The translations under genes and the position numbers were made by a program. Below are positions 10,763 through 22,549 of a DNA stretch of 64,000 nucleotides, piece after piece. This stretch comes from Limnoperna fortunei (Eukaryota > Mollusca > Bivalvia > Mytilida > Modiolidae), in assembly GCA_944474755.1 (NCBI GenBank), contig OX104112.1:54448774-54512773 (forward strand). The letters run 5' to 3'. Numbering within the stretch: position 1 is the first letter of the stretch; each line of letters starts with the position of its first letter. The notes under the pieces were generated by a model. The model did no database searches and had not been told where the DNA came from. It saw nothing but the letters and a program-made list of their open reading frames with translations.

Positions 10763-11619
10763 AGTGCTACCATTTTATATCAACTTTTATGGGGCAAACG
10801 TAGGAAACATAAATATAACTGGTAAAAAATGAAAATGACAAGTTTAAAAGAGTTATAGTTTCCCAAAAGTGACACCAGCTCACGATGCCAAATCTTCCGT
10901 CAAACATATATCTACCGCCTTAACATTCTGTTTATGTCGCTTTGACACCATAGTTCATTATTATATTGAAAATAATATCGACGACTTAGATTTTAAGATA
11001 TATGTGACAAAAAAGGCAAAATGTCTTCAATCAATTAATTCCCCTTCCTGCCGTTCTAGAAGTAATTCGTTACCTTGTTTCCAAGTGTTGTTACGAGTAA
11101 GCTTGCTATCAATTGTATCCTCCGGGGACGGAATTCAATCATAAATGTAATTTAATACTGCAACTTATATAGTATTAATAATTTTTAAGAAAGGAAAAAA
11201 CAACTTAATAAAGGAAGTATTGTATGCAGAGACAGGATAAGATAAATAGTTTTTTCTCAATTATGTAATCTTCAGTGCTGCTCAATATAGCAAACTTATA
11301 TAATAATAATAATTTTCGGAAAAAAAACAACTTGATAAATAAAGGTTAAAAAACCGATTTGTCATTATAACATCTATTTAATATAACGTGTTTATAATGT
11401 CAAATCATTGTGGGCGTTTGGAAAAAAAATTTACGTTAATTAAAAGGTTCATTTTTGGTTTCAAGATAACATTTCGAAATAAAAAAACATTGCATCCAAA
11501 ATAGTTAGTTACAATGTCTTGAATTGATTAAGCTACATTAAGTCATTGAGTGTAATGCAAAATTTAAGGCGAGCATGGTTGTCTGCGCTGCATGTACGTT
11601 TAAAAAATTGTCAAAATTA

Positions 11620-12492
11620 ATATCCAAATTAAAGGCAAAGAGAAAAAATTGTAGAAAATGTAACATGTTATAAGGTAGGGTCCTCATTTGGGAGAAAGTC
11701 TATATATGAGGCCTACTAGGATCCTCATTTGGGAGAACGTTTTTATGAAGTAAGATCCTCTTTTGGGTGAAAGGTTTTATGAGGTAGGATCCTCTTTTGA
11801 GAGAACATTTTTCTGAGGTAGAATATCTTCATTTGGGAGAATGTTTTTATGAGGTAGGATCCTCTTTTGGGAGAAAGTCTTTTTGAGGTAGGATCCTCTT
11901 TTGGGAGAACGTTTTTATGAGGTAGGATCCTCATTTGGGAGAACGTTTTTTATGAGGGACAATGTTTTTGGAGGTAGGGTCCTTATTTGGGAGAAAGCTT
12001 ATAGGAGGTCGGATCCTCATTTGGGAGAAAGCTTATAGGAGGTAGGATCCTCATTTGGCAGAAAGTTTTTATGAGATCCGATCCTTATTTGGGAGAAAGC
12101 TTATATGAGATAGGGTCCCCATATCTAAATTAAAGGCAACGAAAAAAATGATAGAAAATGTTATGAGGTAGGGTCCTCGTTTGGGAGAAAGTTTATATAT
12201 GAGGTAGGATCCTCATTTGGGAGAAAGTTTCTATGAGATCCGATCATTATTTGGGAGAAAGCTGATAGGAGGTAGAATCCTCTTTTGGGAGAACGTTTTT
12301 ATGAGGCAGGGTCCTCATTTGGGAGAAAGCTTATAGGAGGTAGGATCCTCTTTTGGGAGAACGTTTTTATGAGGCAGGGTCCGCATTTGGGAGAAAGCTT
12401 ATAGGAGGTAGGATCCTCTTTTGGGAGAACGTTTTTATGAGGTAGGGTCCTCATTAGGGAGAAAGTTCATACGACGTATGATCCTCATTGTG
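11620..12492. repeat. 33-34 bp GGATCC minisatellite with duplicated flank
   Basis: About 23 copies of a unit like GAGGTAGGATCCTCTTTTGG followed by GAGAACGTTTTTAT, with variants CATTTGGGAGAAAG and CTTATAGGAG. The left flank (CAAATTAAAGGCAAAGAGAA...GTAGAAAATG) at about 11,623 recurs at about 12,123 inside the array, so flank and repeats were duplicated together as a unit of about 500 bp. Open frames here (KRILPHK-type protein) are produced by the repeat. Confidence 0.92.
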
Positions 12493-13192
12493 GCACAATT
12501 TTATGATGTTGTTTTTCTGTTTATGGAGAAAAATGAGATTTAAAATATTTTGGTATGGATTTTAGACAGTTTGTCACATGGGAGAGAGTAAAAGCTACCG
12601 TTTTATGGTGTTTTGGGCGGAAGGTAGTATAAAGATGTAAGAGTAATAAGCTTTGGAATTGTAGAAGACTACAAGATGAAATAGGGGAGAGGCAGAAGTT
12701 ATTCTATGATTTTATGATTTCTTTAAACCTTTATTACGGGTAGTTTCCGGACAAAATTAAACAGAAACATACGGGTGAAGGAAGAAAATATGTCACTTTA
12801 AATTACGGAAGAGATAAACGAATTTACGTGCAAGACTGTGTAGTTTGTCTAAGTTAATAGGCAAAATAGTTAAAAATATTTTTCGTTTTTTTTTTAAATA
12901 CTGTTTTTGATTAAAGTTCAGATTTGCGAGACGAAACTGCTATATATTTAACAATTAAGTACAGTAGTAATTTTTATTATGACGGGAAAAGACGACCATG
13001 GCCAGGAATACTGCTGTATAGAGTAAGTATTTTACAGTTTCTTTGCAGAAAATTATTTAATTGTTTTAACTCTTTTCATATTTAGTAGCTCTTTTTAGAA
13101 TATTTTTGTTTAAAATATTAAAACACAAGAAATTTACGGAAATAGCTTTAAGTTAAGATATTGTGTTAAAAGCACCATTTAATATGAGGTCT
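12493..13192. other. Intergenic, one possible short exon
   Basis: Mostly featureless AT-rich sequence. At 12,979 an ATG opens a short frame (MTGKDDHGQEYCCI) that runs into a consensus donor GTAAGT at about 13,023. I found no acceptor or downstream exon to support it. Confidence 0.25.
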
Positions 13193-13390
13193 ACTAATAC
13201 GTGAATCAAGTTGGTTACTTGTTCAACCAGGGACTAGTATAACTATAGTTGATTTATATGTTCCTGGTTCAACGTTCAACATTCAACATTCAAATGAATA
13301 TCAAAGACTTCTAGTTCCTAGTTCAACATTCGCAATTCCAAGTTAAACATTCGTATAGTTTCAACTGCTAATGTTGAACTAGGATATCAT
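13193..13390. repeat. Inverted, near-empty copy of the satellite element edge
   Basis: Begins TACGTGAATCAAGTTGGTTAC and continues through TTCAACATTCAAATGAAT to a few degenerate TAGTTCAACATTCG units. This is the reverse complement of the right edge of the big array (3900-4072). It also has an insert (CAGGGACTAGTATAACTATA region) that the first copy lacks. Confidence 0.75.
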
Positions 13391-13719
13391 CGTCAGGGTA
13401 CCAGAAAAGCTGCACGGCGACTTTCAACACGGTGTTTTTCAGAGCTATATTTTCATATGTTCGATCTCTTCTTATTATCTCTTAATGATGTATGATTGTT
13501 TTCGGGTAAATTGAGCAAAAAGGTAAAAACCATACTCTACAATATAGTTCATGTTGTAAGTGATAAAATGGCTAATTTAATGCTAAAGAAAATATTTCAA
13601 TTACAGTTTTTCGTATTTGTTAAATCCTCCAAGCTTTAAAATACATTGTTCTGTCCTAATCTAATAAGGAGTAGTAAAGATGAACACAATTGTATATTAA
13701 TGCGCTTTTGACCTCGCTA

Positions 13720-14320
13720 GATAGGATCATCGCTTCAATTTTATTTCTTGGATTATTTCACGATTTATAGGGTATGCTCAGTATTTTTTTAATGCATTCT
13801 TATCTTTACAAAACAAAATGTATATATCTGAGTTTCTTTTATTAATTAGTTTGATAATTTGATAATAAAAAGGCATTGTTAGATTTTGTTACGTTATATT
13901 ACGTAATGTATATGTTAGAAAGACTTGTTCAGTTCAATTTTATCATTATATTTTTTTTGTTTGGATTATTTCACGCTTGATAGAGCAAGCTTCATATCAA
14001 TTTTGCATTCGTATCTTTAAATAAAAATGTAGATGATTATAAATTTGACTTTATCGATAATTTTCAATTTTATTTCTTTTGTTATGTCAGAATTTCTAGG
14101 GTACTTAAGCCTTGTAGTTTTTATGCAGTTTGTAATCTTCACATAATAGAATGTGAATGTATTTTGTTTTTATGGGGATTCATAAGATGATTTGATAAAA
14201 ATAATAAATAATGCATTTAAAATTTTGTAGTATTACGTAATGCATGATCGATAATTTTCAGTATTATTTCTGGATTATTTCATAATTAGGGTAGAAAATG
14301 AAACCTTTATGTAGAAATTC
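13720..14320. repeat. Diverged tandem repeat, about 130-200 bp unit
   Basis: The phrase TTTATTTCTTGGATTATTTCACG and variants recurs near 13,740, 13,950, 14,070 and 14,262, with further shared phrases such as ATTACGTAATG (13,905, 14,232). The units are old and indel-ridden. Confidence 0.5.
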
Positions 14321-14361
14321 GTCAATCTGGAACATTAAATTTAATTTCCCTGGGTTTTGAT

Positions 14362-14628
14362 GTTTTGTTTGTTTGTTTGATGGTTTAACGCCACTTTCAG
14401 CAATTTTTCAGCTATATCATGGCGTCCAGTTTTTATTGGGGGAGGAAGCCGGAGTACCCGGAGAAAACCCCCGACCTGCGGTAGGAAACTGGCAATCCTT
14501 GTCAATTAAGATTGGAGTCGAGTACACCCTGCCTGCAGTGAGAATCGAACCCGCAATCTCAGTGTTGACAGACCACGTGATCAATAGTACACGAACTACC
14601 TTGACCACTCGGCCACCGAGGCCCCCCC
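14362..14628 (-). mobile_element. tRNA-headed SINE, full length
   Basis: On the minus strand the head contains an exact A box TGGCCGAGTGG (14,605-14,615) and a B box GGTTCGATTCT (14,541-14,551), as in Leu/Ser-type tRNAs. The body follows (TTTTCTCCGGGTACTCCGGC, CTTCCTCCCCCAATAAAAAC) and the tail is CAAACAAACAAA. A perfect 14 bp target-site duplication, CCCTGGGTTTTGAT, flanks it at 14,348-14,361 and 14,629-14,642. The open frames over it on both strands are non-coding by-products. Confidence 0.9.
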
Positions 14629-14642
14629 CCCTGGGTTTTGAT

Positions 14643-17600
14643 TATTTACGATTTCGAAATCCGAAACTCTCTCGCACGAGATTGGCCGAGAACGAGGCGT
14701 GTGTGTGTGTGCGTGGTGGGGGTGAGGGGTAAGAGATATTTCTGTGATGTAATTGTAAATTGTAAATTAGATGTGCCTTGTTTATTTGCTAATTGCTTAT
14801 TTATGACACTGAACTTTAATGAAAGGTATAGACTCACATAATTAGCTACGAAAATGCTAATTTAGATCATGATTTTTATACGAAAATAAGATTTTAAAAC
14901 AGGCATGTTATTTAAAGAAATTTGATTTTCTGAATGAGTGAAAAATGTCATAGACATTGGTAGGGAAAATAAATTTCTTTATAATAAGATAAAAAACACA
15001 AAAGGTTTTCATTTTTATTTAATTCAAGATTTAAATTTTTCCGACGCAGTCGGTATTATATTCACTTTTTACCCTTTGACCTCATGACACTTCACCTCTC
15101 GTAATTCTGTTTCTTGATTGGTTAAAAACCAATTGCACGGGGGTTCGGAACAGGAATAGTAAATTGGACAGGGGCTCGGAACAGGGTGGTAATTCACCTT
15201 TCAAATTGTGTACTATTATTATTAGATTTTGCCGTCTGTTTGTTTATAAAATTATTTCATAGTGCAATTTAAGTATAAAGAACGATAGAGATGAGCTGCA
15301 GTTTGTAAAATTTTATATCAAACAACTTGTACAAAAATGTTAAATATTTTTTTATTTGAAGTACAGCGCAAATTAAATGCATATTAACACGCTGGATTTT
15401 GGAGGGCTTTTATGGAGTGTAAAAAAGACGAAGAGAAGAAATTTTAATTAATTTCTAAATACAAATTAACAATCATTTTATATTCATGTTGATATTAAAT
15501 CAAATGTATTATTGTTCTTGGGCGTCCGTCGTAGTACACACATAGATAGAGAGTTGTGGCTCTAATTGTAAAGTATACTTTGCTTATTCAGTAAATTTTA
15601 AGCTATAAACATTTTATTAAAAAATTTCTAATATTCAATTTGTTTTCATTATTGTATAACTGCTTTGGTGCTCGCAAAAAAACTTCATTTCTGTATCTTA
15701 GGCATTGGGTTTCAATACATAATAGCAATAAACTTTCTGGAATACATGTACATGTACAGCAAAGTACATGTAGTTGTATGTACATTATCAATTTTAGGTT
15801 AACTGTATGCTTGGTAAATCTGTTAATATCGAAAACACGTAAATAAAAGGGGTCACACATGTATTAATGAATAATTTCAAACTCGTTTCACCTGTGACTA
15901 GTGTTAATTTATAGGTTCATGATTTCATTCACGTAGTAATAATTGTCCGTCAGTACCCCCCCCCCCCCCAAAAAAAAAAACAAAAACAAAAAAAAAATCT
16001 CATCAAACATTACTGGTCTATTGAAACGGGGAATTTGTATGACAATAACGGCGATTCGTAGTTCAATGCATAACTCAATTTATATCTTTACTGCGTCGGT
16101 TATCTTTTTTAAAGATAGTACTTGTTTATGTATAACTATTTAAAAGAAGCAGTTATATTTAGATACTTATAAAATTATATTAAACCTACCTCTAAGATCG
16201 TATATGAAGTCCTTTAAACAAACAGAAATTAAAAAAGCTATATGACATTTTGAAAAATGTATATAAAAATACAATAGAAAAACAATTCAGTTACATTCCA
16301 ATGAAGGTCATCAACAGTTGTAATAGTTGAAAATAATTCTAGAAGTTAATAATCTCATAAATTGTTTTGCAAAAACAAAGGCATATAATTTACATGTCTC
16401 TGGCAAAAATAAGACTCTTCTCTTATATATATATATATTTTTTTTTGTTTTACAGTCTGATTATGTTCTTAGCAATGTTTATGCACATGAACGTCAGTTT
16501 GACGTTTGAATACATTTTAATTACAAATTTTTTTAAAAACAATTTTAATTACTGTAAAATTAAATCAAAAGAAATTGTAACTTGTCGGTATTTTTCTTTG
16601 ATCTTCCGATGATGCCCGACGGAAGTACGCGAAAACTGTGGCACTTACCGCCCCCTTTTTTCCCACAGAACCACGTGATTATGTGATTTCGAAAAGGTCA
16701 ATGTATTGTTATTGTACGGTAAACATTTGTCTTTCCTGCCCATTGCTTTTTTGATTACAATACTCTTCTCAAAGTTGAAATATTATAATCAAGATGATTA
16801 TTTCTTGCCTTGCACAATCGTCTATATTTATAACCTTTTACCGCATATGATGAAATTTTAAATAAAACAAGTTGAAAAAAAACTATTAAAACCAAATCGG
16901 ATACACATATAACATATAAATCGAACATCTCTGGATATGGGTGTAACCCATATCATTTCTTGTAACTTTATGTAAATACCAGAAAGGATACTGCATTTTT
17001 ACGTAATTAAGTTTACATGAGTAACAGGCAAAAACATTAATGCATATCTATGAATCTCCAAAAGAAAAACATCAATTTATGAAACTGTAACGTGGTCGTG
17101 GTTGACAAATATTTTTTTCACAGCTATAATAATAATGACCTACTTAGACGGTATTTATACATAGTCTGGTTCCCGGTCTATTATCTTTCCGATATTTGTA
17201 TATTCCGAAGGCATACTGAATATTACGTCGGGAACCAACCTACGGTATACATAATCAAATGACGAACAGCCTTCGGAGTAAATGACTATCTGTTACTTTA
17301 TTGGGTAGTCCACAAAATCTATAAATATTTTTGTCATATCATTGGTTTACTTCAGGATCGCACTAGTATGTGTACTGACATTTCGATATATTTTTTGGTT
17401 GAGTCGGGATTGTAATCAGTATGTTTTTGTAATAATCTTACGTTCCGCATATTGACTTCAATTTCATTCAGAGCATTGGTCAGTAAAAAATTAAAAGGTA
17501 AACATTGTACGAAAATCTTCCTTCTTTTTAAGGCTGTTTTGGGATAAACATGATATTTACTATATCTTTAGTTTCGTTCTGATATTGTTGCAAATAGAAC

Positions 17601-19260
17601 AACATATATTTTTTACCGCTCATTTTGAACAGTTGTTCAGGGAGTCAATTTTTGTTTAATTATTTTTCAAAAAGCACATGTGAAGTGACGACAGGTATTT
17701 AAATCTCAAGCACCATTAATAGTTTAGCGTAAACAATGCTTTTAAAAGGTGCACTCTTTATCTATCATACATATAAATTACAAACAAGAGATACTTTAAT
17801 AAAACCCATCAAATGGGTAATGCAGCTAAGAGACGGTTAGCTTTTTAGAAAAGCTAAACTTGTACAATTAATATATTGCTTGCTGTTTTCTCTTGTGAGT
17901 TCAAACGGTATAGGCATCATGAATATAGTAAATTTTTATATAAATAAACGAATTCGGATACCGTATAATTAATGGCATAATTACACACCGATCAATCGAC
18001 TTACATCGTTTTGGTGAAAAGTAGTATGACACGCTGAAAAAAAGATCTTAACAAGTTAAGATCTGTAAGTATACAGGTGACCTTTTTCAAATTGCTACTT
18101 CAAAAATTCTCTATAGTAAATACAGTCTATTAAAAAGGATTTAGGATATATTTTTCAATTAACATATTCAATTGTTATAACTTATATTTTTATTTTAAAT
18201 CTGGAAATCTGTTACAAATGTACTTAGATAACAGTTTTGAACAAATAAATGCAAAATTTACGCATGTGCATAATATATTTCTATATCAAGTTTTGTTTGT
18301 TTAAAAGAACATTTATATGACTTTCTTTTGATGCCAAAAATATATTTCTCCTTTCAGTTTGTTAGGAGTTTGAATCAGTTTTGTTTACGCATTTACGGAA
18401 AAAATGATAAAATAAACAGCTCATGTTTTTTTATATAATGATACGATGAATAAAAGGTCTTTGGCACGATTTAATGCAGCCGCTAATTTCTTCAGTTATT
18501 AGTTTTATACTTCCAAATGTGGCATTTCAATAACTTTGTACAATTAATGTCTGAATATCTTTACAATATTATACGAAAATACCACAATTGCTACTACAAT
18601 AGGACATTTGTGTAATAATTCATCACACAAAATCAATATGGAAAAAAGTAATAAGCAACGGAGCAGTGCTTTAATTCGTCTTAAAACCATGGTGAGGCAT
18701 TAAACATAGAATAACTGCTTTAATTAAAATAATCCTTGAAGCGGGTTTAAGCAAAAATCTTTGTTAAATGTCGATAATGCTTTATCAGCTACCAGCGAGT
18801 TCGAAGCCATCAACAAATAACAACATAACTACCAATGAAATTTTACAAATATTTCATACTATGCCGACATCAAATACTATAAGAACGGAAAAATACGAAC
18901 ATAAACATCTACTGGGCAGATCAATATAAACTTTTCATTGCAAGTATAAGAATGAGTTTTGGCAAACTTGGGCTGCTAACGATTTATAATAAAGCGAAAA
19001 TGTAAATAGTGAATTAGAGTACATATGAGAAGTTAAATCAAGCATAAATACGTCATATTAAAGTGTAGCACTGGGACTATCTATGTCTAATTATTTGAAA
19101 CATTATCGGTTGCAAGTATTTTGAGAATTCCACAGTTATCTTTTACACAAGAACTGAAAAGGAAAACGTATAAGACATGTAGTTACTAAATGATAATATT
19201 ATATCATTCGAACAGACCGCGAGATTGTTCTTAACTGAGCGAAGTATTACATAATTTTCA
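14643..19260. other. Long AT-rich interval, no genes supported
   Basis: Contains short low-complexity runs: GT-rich at 14,699-14,720, C9 then A-rich at 15,955-16,000, TA-rich at 16,420-16,440. A small imperfect inverted repeat (GGTTCCCG ... CGGGAACC) lies at about 17,168-17,240. None of the short open frames shows a domain, a signal peptide or splice context. Confidence 0.5.
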
Positions 19261-19417
19261 TCGCGTACTGCACATGTAGACACTTGAAGCCACACCACAA
19301 AGAATCAGAAATCTGGAAAGAGACTATTAGCACAAATCTACACCGTTTTATTAAAAATCATTTAAATTTATGTGGTGTAAGCACCCGTTTTCGTTCATTG
19401 TTATTTCTAAGAAACAA

Positions 19418-19419
<2 letters not shown>

Positions 19420-19502
<83 letters not shown>
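19420..19502. repeat. (AAT)n(ATT)n microsatellite
   Basis: About 20 AAT triplets switch to about 8 ATT triplets at 19,481, making a self-complementary microsatellite. The polyisoleucine frame across it is an artefact. Confidence 0.95.
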
Positions 19503-19789
19503 ATCAGCAATCAAACAAAACAAAAAAAAGGCTTTTACCGATGTCATAGAATATTGTTGCTATTTGTATATCCCCACAGGCGAGGGTGACATTCAGATTT
19601 AATAATGTCCGTCACACCGTACAATACGTTCGAGCGTCCAAATAATCTAGTCATTCTTTTGGACTTTTGTCAATCAGAATATTTTGATGACTGATATGGT
19701 AATTTGTGGAAATGAATGCTACGTAATAGACTGCTTTCAGACATCTCGGACACCTATTTCCTGTTAGCAGATGTGCGTTACAATGATTT

Positions 19790-20125
19790 TAAACTTACAC
19801 TTCTCGGCTTCTGTAAATGGGAATGGTTTGATGTTTGGATTGGCTATTTTTACAAATAGGTTGTAAGTTAGACGCAATTCTCCCTGCCTGCTCTCTACTT
19901 CCTGTTTGCCAGCTCAAACGTATAAAAAATTCCGTCAAACATTTCTCGGCTTTCGTTATTCGAAAAAGTTAGATATTTTATTAAGTGATTGATATTAATG
20001 GATTGTACGATGTAAACTATTTGAAGATTTGTTGGACAACTACTTCCTTTTTGCCGCGCATACGCTAAAAAATCCGTCAAACGTTTCCTGGCTTGCTTCC
20101 GTAATCTCTTTTTACCATGATTGAT
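19790..20125. repeat. Diverged tandem repeat, about 142 bp unit
   Basis: CTACTTCCTGTTTGCC ... AAATTCCGTCAAACATTTCT at about 19,897 recurs as CTACTTCCTTTTTGCC ... AAATCCGTCAAACGTTTCCT at about 20,039. A trace (TTCTCGGCTTCTGTAAATGG) lies about 100 bp further left. Confidence 0.6.
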
Positions 20126-20339
20126 CTGAAAAGTAATATAATATACCCGCTTATTGCTTTCTGGGATCCGCTGTAAATAGATTGTGATTTGACCTCAAAA
20201 AAAGAAAAGTAAAAACAACTTATACATGTGTAGCCCAGGCAGGAATATGTAATGATAATAGGATATATGTCAAGGTCGAGGTATGAGGTCAAATGTCACA
20301 AAAACAAATATCAAACATGTTAAATTCCAATGCACTCAG

Positions 20340-21110
20340 GTTCTTCGGACGAGAAAGCAGTGCCTGGCTCTAATTAGACACCCGCCGATTTACTCAAATC
20401 CAGAATATGACTCAGCGAAAATGTTCGATCGTTTTTAAGATTGATTTCCCATAGCGATAAATTAAGTCATGGTAACGACCATAGAACTTCTAGAGGGATA
20501 ACACCAACCTAGGTACAACAACCCATGTTTGAGTAGGTTAGTAGTCAACAACAGTGACCGGTAGAGAAAACCGGTATACTGATCACAGGATCTAGCATAG
20601 CGTAAACGTTGTTAAATATACACCACACATGCCGGAGCTGCTGGAATGTTCTATCGATGAACGGAAAGTTGACAATTGGAAATGTGAAGTCATCACGTTT
20701 GTCGTAGTGTTTGTAGAGTTCCCAAGTTTATTTCTAGAAGTAGGTCTAAGTAGGAGGCCGACCTTAATGTATTGGTGGTGTCTATTGTCAAGCTCGCTAC
20801 GGTAGATTGAATGCAAATAGTCACCAAATTTAGCATTGTTTAATGTGAAATTTAAGGTCTTGGCCAGTGTCTTTTCTTTCTTCAGCAGACTTTCTAAGAA
20901 GTCAGCTTCATAAGAGTACAAACACAGATCGGCGAGGAGAGGGGAACAATTAGTTGTCATACAGAAAATATCACATTTGCCAAATTTGGTCTTTTATATA
21001 TTTATTATTTGATTTAGAGTCATTGATGACGAAGTAAGTTCTCTCATTACCAGGTATTTATATCGTCTCATTCCGTTTAATAAGATCTTTAAGCCTACTT
21101 GGAAGTGGCA
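20340..21110 (-). pseudogene. Penelope-like retroelement RT remnant
   Basis: Reading down the minus strand: RRYKYLV, YFVINDSKSNNKYIKDQI, then MTTNCSPLLADLCLYSYEADF (family MGTNCAPLLADLFLYSYEAEF), KKEKTLAKTLNFT, LNNAKFGDYLHSIYRSEL. After frame changes come YLDLHL-like sequence, LLKHGLLYLGW and KFYGRYHDLIYRYGKSILK. Family members have the catalytic YIDD between NFT and LNN; here that stretch is gone, so NFT joins LNN directly. Several frameshifts confirm a pseudogene. The GIY-YIG end is not recognisable. A shorter copy lies at 39,345-39,640. Confidence 0.75.
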
Positions 21111-21439
21111 AAGGTTTTAATGCTCCTACACTGGAGAGGACATCCAGACCTCAACATGTCTACCATTTGAATTTTTTTTAGCATCCACATTTCATTTCGC
21201 CACTCCTGGAATAGCAAGTGGGACTTTTTGAAGCTCCGTTTTATTTCTTATAGAGGTTCGGTGGTACACTTAGACGATCCTGCTTTGAAATACTCTTTGT
21301 ATTGATTCTTGTGGTTTTGGTATCCAATACAAGGATCACTGTCTTCGACTTTGATATGGAAACCAAAGCATGCCTACACTGATTTATGAGACACCTTGTC
21401 TAGTAACTATCTACCTAAATGCCAAATATGAAAACCTTA

Positions 21440-21558
21440 TCTCACCGAAGGTAGGGGTTTCTCCTGGTATACTCTGGCTTCCTCTACCAGTACTTACTGG
21501 GCGCCATGCCTCCTGCTGAAAAATTGCTGAAAGTGGCACTAAATAACATTCAAGCAAA
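21440..21558 (+). mobile_element. SINE body fragment
   Basis: Reads GGGGTTTCTCCTGGTATACT then GGCTTCCTCTACC, GGGCGCCATG, and GAAAAATTGCTGAAAGTGGC, ending in a poly(A) run. Matches the 3' body of the tRNA-headed SINE; the head is missing. Confidence 0.75.
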
Positions 21559-21649
21559 AAAAAAATAATCAAAATGACCTATCTCAAAACACAACACAGT
21601 TATATCGCAGACACGAAGTAGTCACTCGGAAAGCAATGATGTGAAAGCT

Positions 21650-21900
21650 TAAGGTCAACGTCCATGGCATGCGATACATCGATTATTTATAATCTACCCA
21701 CATGCCAAATATAAAAAGCCTACCTGTAGATAAAAAGTTAAATCCCGGATTCGATTTGTTATGGATGGACGGACAGACAGCCTCACAACAATATGGCGAC
21801 CCTCTTTATCCTCTTTTGCCAAAAACTCACTATGAACCTCCTCCAAAAAATGAAAAGTGGAATGAATCACTAGATATGCCTATCTAATATATCATAAAAG
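21650..21900. mobile_element. Decayed interspersed repeat (GGACGGACAGACAG type)
   Basis: The block ATGCCAAATATAAAAAGCCT ... ATGGATGGACGGACAGACAG ... CAACAATATGGCGACCC resembles a repeat I associate with mollusc genomes. The 61-residue frame over it is not a credible protein. Confidence 0.4.
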
Positions 21901-22549
21901 TGTATTATGATGCGACTTGCAGTTTCAGCGAAATTTAGCTAAAATATCAGCCGTAAAGAAGAAGAAAAAGAAGCGAAAGTAAAATATCAGACAAACTTCC
22001 TTTCAGATACATAATAAGAGGTGTATACATTCAAATGTATACAAACACTAAGCATAGTTTAAAAGCTTTTCTGCGACTGTTATTGTGTATCGCAATTTGT
22101 ACATTGCATAATTAATTACATTGGTCAACATTAATTCCCTATTTTCAGAATACAAGAGTTACTTCCCATTTGCAAGAGTTGTCTTTCATAACAGCAGGTA
22201 TCAAGTATTAAACAGATAAGGAAAAAATCACGTTTTTATTTTTTTTTTAAATAATGTCTTTGGACTGACTCTTACAGTACAACTAAAAAAACTGCAGAAT
22301 TAGTTGGCATATCATAATAAATTTTACCGGATGCTTTGCTATATGTGAATAAAAAAATATTGTAGAAAAACTACTTTTTACCGACAGTAGGTACTATAAA
22401 GTACCTGCTCTAAAGAACAAATAACTCCTCTAAAGAACAAATAACTCAAATGTGAGATAAATCTTGTTTACCGCAAGTAGGGAATTTGCATATATGCTGT
22501 TCATGCTTTATATAAACCCCGAAAATCAATGAAATCTTTCAGTTATGCA
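21901..22549. other. Intergenic, nothing recognised
   Basis: AT-rich. A short direct duplication, CTCTAAAGAACAAATAACTC, occurs at 22,408 and 22,427. Confidence 0.5.

Larger units (their letters stand above)
7228..11505. repeat. Segmental duplication, copy A
   Basis: Collinear with 32,370-35,715 in the same orientation, about 25 kb apart. Matching landmarks include GATGATATAAAAATAAAAA (7257 and 32,400), CCAGTATGTGA (8169), the whole minus-strand gene with its upstream intron, TGCATATATAAAAGCA (10,432 and 34,631) and AAACATTGCATCCAAAATAG (11,485 and 35,694). Copy A has extra blocks at about 7330-8055 and 8868-9245 that are absent from copy B. It contains one secreted-protein gene. Confidence 0.9.

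Noticed and set aside
11743..11934. Open frame with KRILPHK-type repeats
   Set aside because: Translation of the 33-34 bp minisatellite, with frames breaking where the unit length changes.
14373..14732. 119-residue frame beginning MFDGLTPLSAIFQLYHG
   Set aside because: Lies over a SINE with target-site duplications. Nearly the same peptide pieces appear at the other SINE copies in either strand.
19284..19589. 101-residue frame with a long Ile/Leu run
   Set aside because: Created by the (AAT)n(ATT)n microsatellite.
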